Positions 18,851 through 24,124 of a stretch of DNA of 24,124 bases are shown piece by piece (positions within the stretch are counted from its first letter, which is position 1; each line of letters opens with the position of its first letter). Position numbers and translations under genes: made by a program. The notes beneath the pieces are model-generated. The model saw only the letters and a list, made by a program, of their open reading frames with translations, made no database searches and was not told the DNA's origin. The stretch is from Haplomitrium mnioides (lineage: Eukaryota > Marchantiophyta > Haplomitriopsida > Calobryales), in contig JBNGIS010007902.1 in the NCBI GenBank assembly GCA_049999725.1, forward strand, positions 34,170 to 58,293, written 5' to 3'.

Positions 18851-19680
18851 TAAACACTGTGGTTGTTCTCCCCTTGAATGTGAAATTCCATTCTTGATAT
18901 GAGTTCGAGGGGTGTCTTCATAAAAATCTGGGTGTCTAGAGTGCCATATAAGTAGGCAGTGATGACATCCATGATGTGCATGGTAAGATGGCGTTGAATA
19001 GCAAATGCTATGATGTATCTCTAAGTTATAGTGTCCATGACAGGTAAGTATGTGAGGCCATAATCATATCTAGGGATCTGAGTGTATCTTTTGGCCACTA
19101 ATCTTGCCTTATATTGTGTGACATCTCCTTTCGCATTATATTTGCGGACAAAAATAAATCTGCAATCTATCAGATGCATGTCGGGAAGTGCTGGCATAAC
19201 AGATCCAAATACTTGTCATTGTATAAGAGAGTCAAGTTCTGAATTTATTGCTTTCTCCCATTGGGATCAATCAGTTCTTGATTGTGCTTCTCGTACATGT
19301 AAAGGATTAGTTGTATCTTTGTTTATTGATTGTGATATAGAGAATGCGAATAAATCATCTATAGTGGTCTGGGTTCTGTCCCATATTTGACCTGTATGAG
19401 AATAGTCAATTGTTATTTCATCGTTGCCTATTGCAACGTCCAATGATGTTGGTGATGTTGGTTTATTCTTTGAGCCTTTAGGTATGCCACTCTATGCATT
19501 AGGTTGTATTTCAGTAGTAGGTGCATTGACTTTTTGAAGTTGTGTTGGTGCATTGGTAGCTTCAATATGTGATTTGGTGATGCTGGCTGCATTGTTAAAT
19601 GCATCAGGTATTTTGATTAATGTTTGTTGTAAATGGAGGAGTCGTCTGACTTACAACACGTTATGAGCACTGTTCTCTAG
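18851..19680 (-). pseudogene. Integrase-RT junction and RT N-terminal half of copia G
   Basis: On the minus strand from about 19650: RRLLHLQQTLIKIPDAFN, matching RLLHLANIVEQLPDSFN of element E, then IDYSHTGQIWDR, INSELDSLIQ, FGSVMPALPD, FIFVRK and YKARLVAKRYTQ. At about 18980-18890 are MHIMDVITAYLYGTLDTQ and IFMKTP. All align with E at 23130-23930, so E and G are one family in inverted orientation. Stops occur within it. Upstream gag, protease and integrase core are not recognisable beyond 19680. The plus-strand open frame at 19082-19390 is only the antisense of this region. Confidence 0.85.
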
Positions 19681-20721
19681 TTGATCTCTATATTTTTCTA
19701 ATTGATCTTTTGACATCAAAATCTACTTTTTCTTCAGATTTGACACTACATATATGATCGCTTGGTCTTGACGATCATTCTAAGCTCTCATTTTCCAGCT
19801 TTGATTCAGATTTGAGGACACACTGACCAATTCAAATTCAGGTCTTCTTGTGTGATAGAGCATAACATCTATGTTATGAAATTGGTCCACCAAGACACTA
19901 ATTCACATATGTGAATCATAGTTGAGTCAAATAACTACATAACTCTATTATAGAACTCAAATTAACTGTCTTACCTACAAATTTGACATTCAAATATGTA
20001 GAATTCAAAAATTGACACATCTAGTTCATCTGAAATTGTCAATTGGAGTTTTCTGAGAGTTTATTTCACTGGTTCAACTCATAATTGAGTTTATAATTGT
20101 TAATCACAAACATATACATTTTTATTTCACTTGTTCAACTCATAATTGAGTTTATAATTGTTAATCACAAACATATACATTTGTATTGATATCCATACAA
20201 TCAGTTACTCTGTTTTTGACAGAATCACAAAACTGAGTTTGAAAGAAAGCAAACCTTACAATTCAGAGACAATCTGATATCCTGAGAGTTGACAATCACT
20301 ATAATCTTTATACATAGTGTTATTTTATCAACACACTGAACTCTCAGAACATATTCAGAAGTTGTAACATATATCTCAGTGGTTCAAGAACTTTGGGAAC
20401 CATTTCGAACATTCAAGGAGATTATATCAAATTCTGCAGACTATATCTGAACACAGAGGCTACATCAACATCTAGAATCTTGTGGAGACATAGTGGAGGC
20501 CTATTGCTGATATCTCCAATTGTTTTATGATATATTACAAGATCAACAACTGGCCTACAGCGAGCATAACAGGGACTATCTTTTACGTATAACCTCTGTT
20601 ATAACAAATTGTTTCATTTGTTGTTTTCTAGAATTGCAAAGAGTTTAACATTTTGAATTTCCTTTATTTTCATAAATCTTTCATTTATCTTCCAACCTTC
20701 AAAACTCTTTTGCATTCTAAA
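19681..20721. other. AT-rich spacer and leader of copia element E
   Basis: No gene is seen. It lies between the 5' end of G and the gag start of E. It should contain the 5' LTR and PBS of E if they survive, but I could not define either. It contains two short palindromes (19861-19878, 19901-19916) and a 61-bp tandem duplication (20061-20182). Confidence 0.5.
20061..20182. repeat. 61-bp tandem duplication
   Basis: Copies are 20061-20121 and 20122-20182, differing at one base (CACTGGTTC versus CACTTGTTC). Such high identity next to decayed sequence means a recent duplication. Confidence 0.9.
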
Positions 20722-21258
20722 ATGGAAAAATTAAGCTTCAAACAGTTGACCATTGAAGAAGACAACTATCTCTCCTTATCACTGGATGCAACAGCTCATC
20801 TTGTCTCTAAAGGATTGCAGACCACAATCTTGACAGATAATGATATAACAGAACAACAGAAAGTCTAGGCATTAGTTTTCCTGAGGCACCATCTCTCTAA
20901 ATCTCTTAAAATTCAGTACCTGAATGAAAGTAACCCTAGAATTCTCTGGGATAGCTTGAAAGACAGATTTGACCCACACCAAAGCAATACATCTGCCTAA
21001 TGCAAGGCATGATTGGGTCAATCTAAGAGTTCAAGACTTTCCTACTATTTCTAAATATAATAGTGAATTTTTCAGAATAACATCACAGCTGACATTATGT
21101 GGACATCCAGTTTCTCAAGAAGAACAAATTGAGAAAACATTATCCACTTTCCATTCAACCAACATGATTCTGTCCACACAGTACAGAAACATGGATTTTT
21201 TACTTATTCTGAACTAATAGCCTATTTACTATTAGTAGAGAAACATCAAGATTTGTTG
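20722..21258 (+). pseudogene. Copia gag (capsid) of element E, three lesions
   Basis: The start is the ATG at 20722 (MEKLSFKQLTIEEDNYLSLS), matching the N terminus of plant copia gag of the UBN2 type. Downstream motifs are FLRHHLSKSLKIQYL, LWDSLKDRFD, LPNARHDWVNLRVQDF, YNSEFFRITSQLTLCG and FHSTNMILSTQYRNMDF. Lesions are a TAG at 20866-20868, a frameshift near 20965, and a one-base change in the T run at 21196-21201. After the T run the original frame (TYSELIAYLLLVEKHQD) is open and continues without a stop into the pol frame. Few changes separate it from an open gag. Confidence 0.85.
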
Positions 21259-23937
21259 ATGAAAAATTCTAAAATCAGACCTTCTGGTACTCTAACTCAA
21301 ACTCCTAAACCTGAAGTTCATTATTCCAAGCCTACAAACAGGAGAGGTATGTCTACAACAAGGGCCAGACATGGTTCTTTCAAACATAATTCTCAAAGGG
21401 GTAAAGCTAGTATTAATGGCAAGAATCAACAATTTAGGGAGAGAAGAAGGGGCAAGGGTAACTCTGCATGTTTTTATCCAAGAGGAAGAAGAGGAGGCAG
21501 GAATACATATAATGACAGAAACCAGCCATCCTCAAGTAATTCAAGAGGACCGATTGTTTGCAGCAGATGTGGGACCATTGGGCATACAACTAAAGTTTGC
21601 AGAATCTCAGCACATTTGGTCACACTATATGCTAAAGATAAAAATCAGAAAGCTGCAACAGAAAATCATAGGGTTTTTATGGATCAGACCGATACCCTTA
21701 GCGATTATATCGATAAGGAAGAGGATATTCATATACCAGGAACCAACATGATTCAGTGTACAAATTCTACACTTCCTCTTGATGACATACACACCTGTAT
21801 TATAGACAGTGGCAGTACTCATACTATTTTAAAATGCATGTCCTATTTTACCAAGCTGACGCCCTCTCACTACAAGGTGACTACTATTATGTGGAGCAAT
21901 CAAATTGAGGAAGAACAAGGACCAGCAATTATCAGATTGCCACAGGGGACTGTAATACATATCAAATTAGCTATTTACGCACCAAGTGCCACTAGAAACT
22001 TAATAAGTTTTCGTGATATACGAGATAATAGATATCACATACATATAAGCACTTGTAAGAATCAGGAAGTGTTGCATTTATTGAAGCACACTCTTGAAGG
22101 ATCTGAAATAAAAGAAACCCTTTTTGCGTACCCTCTTGGTTTTTACATTACGCAAATACAAAACTATCATACTCATGCAAAAACAAACAATCATACTACT
22201 TTATGGCATAATCGGTTAGGACACTCGGGCACTACTATGTTTCTTAATATTCTGAAAGTGACCCGATCCATTCCTCAAAGCATTAAGCCATCTATGATTG
22301 ATAGACCATGTATTCATTGTTCTCAAGGCAAGCTGGCCTTATGTCCAGCAATTTCCAAAACAATTCTGGAAATTCCAAAGTTCCTTGAGAGAATACACGC
22401 AGATGTTTGTGGTCCTATTGATCCACCTAGTGGACCCTTTAGATACTTTCTAGTGATCATCTATGCTTCTACAAAGTGGTCACAAGTATCACTACTATCT
22501 ACCCGAAATCTTGTCTTCCCGAGGATATTGGCACATATTCTGAAATTGAAAGTTCAGTTTCCAGAAAGTTCAATAAAAGTCCTACGAGTTGACAATGCGG
22601 GGCAGTTTACATCAAAAACTTTTGATGACTTTTGCATGACAATGGGTATTGATACCCAATACTCTGTGGCACATATCCATTTTCAAAATGGAATAGCCGA
22701 AAGAGTTATACACAGCATTCAAATGATTGCATCATTATTAAAATATCAACCATCAGCTTTTAATTCATTATCACCTCACCAACTGGCATATGGTCAGATG
22801 CCAGACTTATCCCATTTGCGAGTTTTTGGTTGTCAAGTCTTAGTTCCTATTATGGGACCGGAAAGGATTAAGATGGGACCTCAGAGGCAAAAAGGCATTT
22901 ATGTGGGATATGACTCACCATCTATTATACGCTATCTGGAACCATCCACAGCTGATGTGTTTCAAGCCAGATTAGCTGATTGCCATTTCTATGAGGATGT
23001 GTTTCCATCTCTATTTGAGGACACAAATTCTTCTTTACCGAAGAAACTCCTATGGGAGAATATATCCACTACATGGATAGATCAAAAAACAAGGCAAGGT
23101 GAGGATGAGGTCAAGAGACTTCTTCACTTGGCTAATATAGTCGAACAATTGCCAGATTCTTTTAATGAAATTGCAAAGGTCACTAGGTCACATATTCATG
23201 CGGTGAATGTTCCTACAAGAATTCAGGATACTTCAAAACTAGCAGTTGACCAAGTACCAAGGAAAAAGAGAGGACGCCCTCTTGGCTCAAAAGACTCTCA
23301 ACCTAGGCAAAAAGTTTTGACTAAGAGAACTACATTCTCAGCTGATGTTATGAAAGCATCTTCATCTACACCTTCACTATCTCAACCGACTATTTTCCTA
23401 TTGGAATACCCTGATAATAAAGAGATCTCGATCCACTATATGGATACAGGGGTTATATGGCAAAGAGAGAATGTAGATGTCGATGACCATTTCGCATTCC
23501 AAGTTTCACTTACTATATCCGATACACCACTTGATCCCAAATCTGTCAAAGAAGCTTTGGATAGTTCTGACAGGATAGAGTGGAAAAAGGCAATGGATTC
23601 AGAACTTGATTCCATGATACAGAGGAAAGTATTTGGACCTGTAGTTCCTATTCCCTCTGATGCTAATTTAATCGGATATAGGTGGATCTTTGTGAAAAAA
23701 CGAAACGAAAAAGGCAAAATTGTCTGATATAAGGCGCGCCTTGTAGCCAAAGGCTATACACAAGTACATGGGAGAGACTACAATCTCACATATGCCCCAG
23801 TTATGGATGCTATCACATACCGGTTCCTACTAGGCTTTTCCCTAGGACATGAGCTCATTACACATCAGATGGATGTTGTGACAGCATACCTATATGGGCT
23901 TTTGGATACCCAGATTTACATGAAACAACCGCTACTT
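21253..23937 (+). pseudogene. Copia NC-protease-integrase-RT polyprotein, 824 codons then TGA
   Basis: The longest open frame in the window, 21253-23727. From the N terminus: a basic stretch; a CCHC knuckle C103-x2-C106-x4-H111-x4-C116 (CSRCGTIGHTTKVCR); protease DSGST at 185-189; pre-integrase zinc-binding H319, H324, C353, C356 (LWHNRLGHSG, CIHCSQGK); integrase triad D384 (HADVCGP), D447 (RVDNAGQF) and E483 (NGIAERV) with the canonical 35-residue D-E spacing; then the RT start (KAMDSELDSMIQ, GYRWIFVKKRNEKG). TGA at 23725-23727 replaces the arginine normally preceding YKARLVA; beyond it the frame is open to another TGA at 23938. The real start is upstream in gag. All catalytic residues up to RT are present. 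Confidence 0.9.
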
Positions 23938-24124
23938 TGAACCAAGAACAGGCTACTCAGAACAGGAACTCTTTTTTTTCTTGGGAAAAATTGTGATTTT
24001 TCATATCAAAAAACATCAAAAACGAGGAAAATTTTGAAAAACAAAAAGTACATGAGTTTTTGGGGAGTTTTTTGGTCATTTCAGCAACCATAATAGAGCA
24101 AAAGTCAATTTTGATACGCAAAAT
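23932..24124. other. AT-rich repeat interrupting copia element E
   Basis: It starts with the 18 bases also found at 15660 and continues as A/T-run-rich DNA (TTGGGAAAAATTG, ATCAAAAAACATC). No ORF. The downstream parts of the two copies resemble one another only loosely. It is probably the end of a non-coding dispersed element or of a minus-strand LTR inserted in the RT gene. Confidence 0.5.

Larger units (their letters stand above)
20722..23937 (+). mobile_element. Ty1/copia element E, 5' and middle portion
   Basis: gag, CCHC knuckle, protease, integrase and the start of RT run in copia order (integrase before RT). Homology ends at about 23930, just after MDVVTAYLYGLLDTQ and IYMKQP, where an unrelated AT-rich repeat begins. 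The remaining RT, RNase H and 3' LTR are lost or lie beyond the window. It is markedly better preserved than the gypsy copies. Confidence 0.88.

Noticed and set aside
19082-19390. Plus-strand 102-codon open frame
   Set aside because: It is the antisense of the copia G RT region; the same shadow appears antisense to E at 23436-23750.
20380-20391. PBS for copia E (TGGTTCAAGAAC)
   Set aside because: It begins with TGG, but I could not match it to a known tRNA 3' end, and no LTR end precedes it.
1-24124. Host protein-coding gene, tRNA or rRNA gene
   Set aside because: Both strands were read for conserved domains and tRNA-like cloverleaf motifs. All convincing protein similarity belongs to retrotransposons, and the only tRNA-like matches are primer-binding sites.

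Overview
This window is repeat-rich nuclear DNA from a plant. The evidence is AT-rich sequence, LTR retrotransposons of both superfamilies (Ty3/gypsy chromovirus and Ty1/copia), primer-binding sites matching plant initiator tRNA-Met, and no credible host gene. Almost every protein-like stretch is a decayed gag-pol fragment, so the useful annotation is an archaeology of insertions.

Positions 1-13690 hold one gypsy/chromovirus family that has repeatedly inserted into itself. Copy A (minus, about 191-2711) keeps its 5' LTR, PBS, gag, protease and a damaged RT, and is cut off at about 190. Copy B/D (plus, 3139-13690) is one element split in two. Its gag (3751-4509) and the rest of its pol (9455-12745) are separated by Copy C (minus, 4510-9454), a structurally complete 4945-bp element with two LTRs of about 400 bp, a PBS, a degraded gag-pol and a C-terminal chromodomain. 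C interrupts B/D inside the protease active-site codons and is flanked by a slightly decayed 5-bp target duplication. The 3' LTR of B/D is itself split by a solo LTR of the same family (13030-13458, minus) flanked by a perfect GCCTC duplication. The order of events was therefore B/D first, then C and the solo-LTR parent. The alternating orientations create long inverted repeats.

Positions 13691-16350 are non-coding and mosaic: anonymous AT-rich DNA, a strong 10-bp-arm hairpin, two related LTR-like segments of about 120 bp (one with a polypurine tract and TATA box), and a probable copia LTR.

Positions 16351-19680 are a minus-strand copia pol remnant (G): polypurine tract, RNase H and RT. Its RT is interrupted by a 36-bp/48-bp minisatellite whose minus strand reads as a 12-residue repeat (GPFVSH type).

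Positions 19681-20721 are AT-rich spacer with short palindromes and a 61-bp tandem duplication. Positions 20722-23937 are a plus-strand copia element (E), related to G but much better preserved: gag, CCHC knuckle, DSG protease, HHCC/DDE integrase and the start of RT. It breaks off at 23932 into an AT-rich repeat whose first 18 bp also occur at 15660.

I found no new cellular system. The most noteworthy items are the self-nesting history, the in-phase minisatellite inside copia RT, a gag-pro stop codon shared by two gypsy copies that also lack a zinc knuckle, and LTR-internal repeat-number variation.
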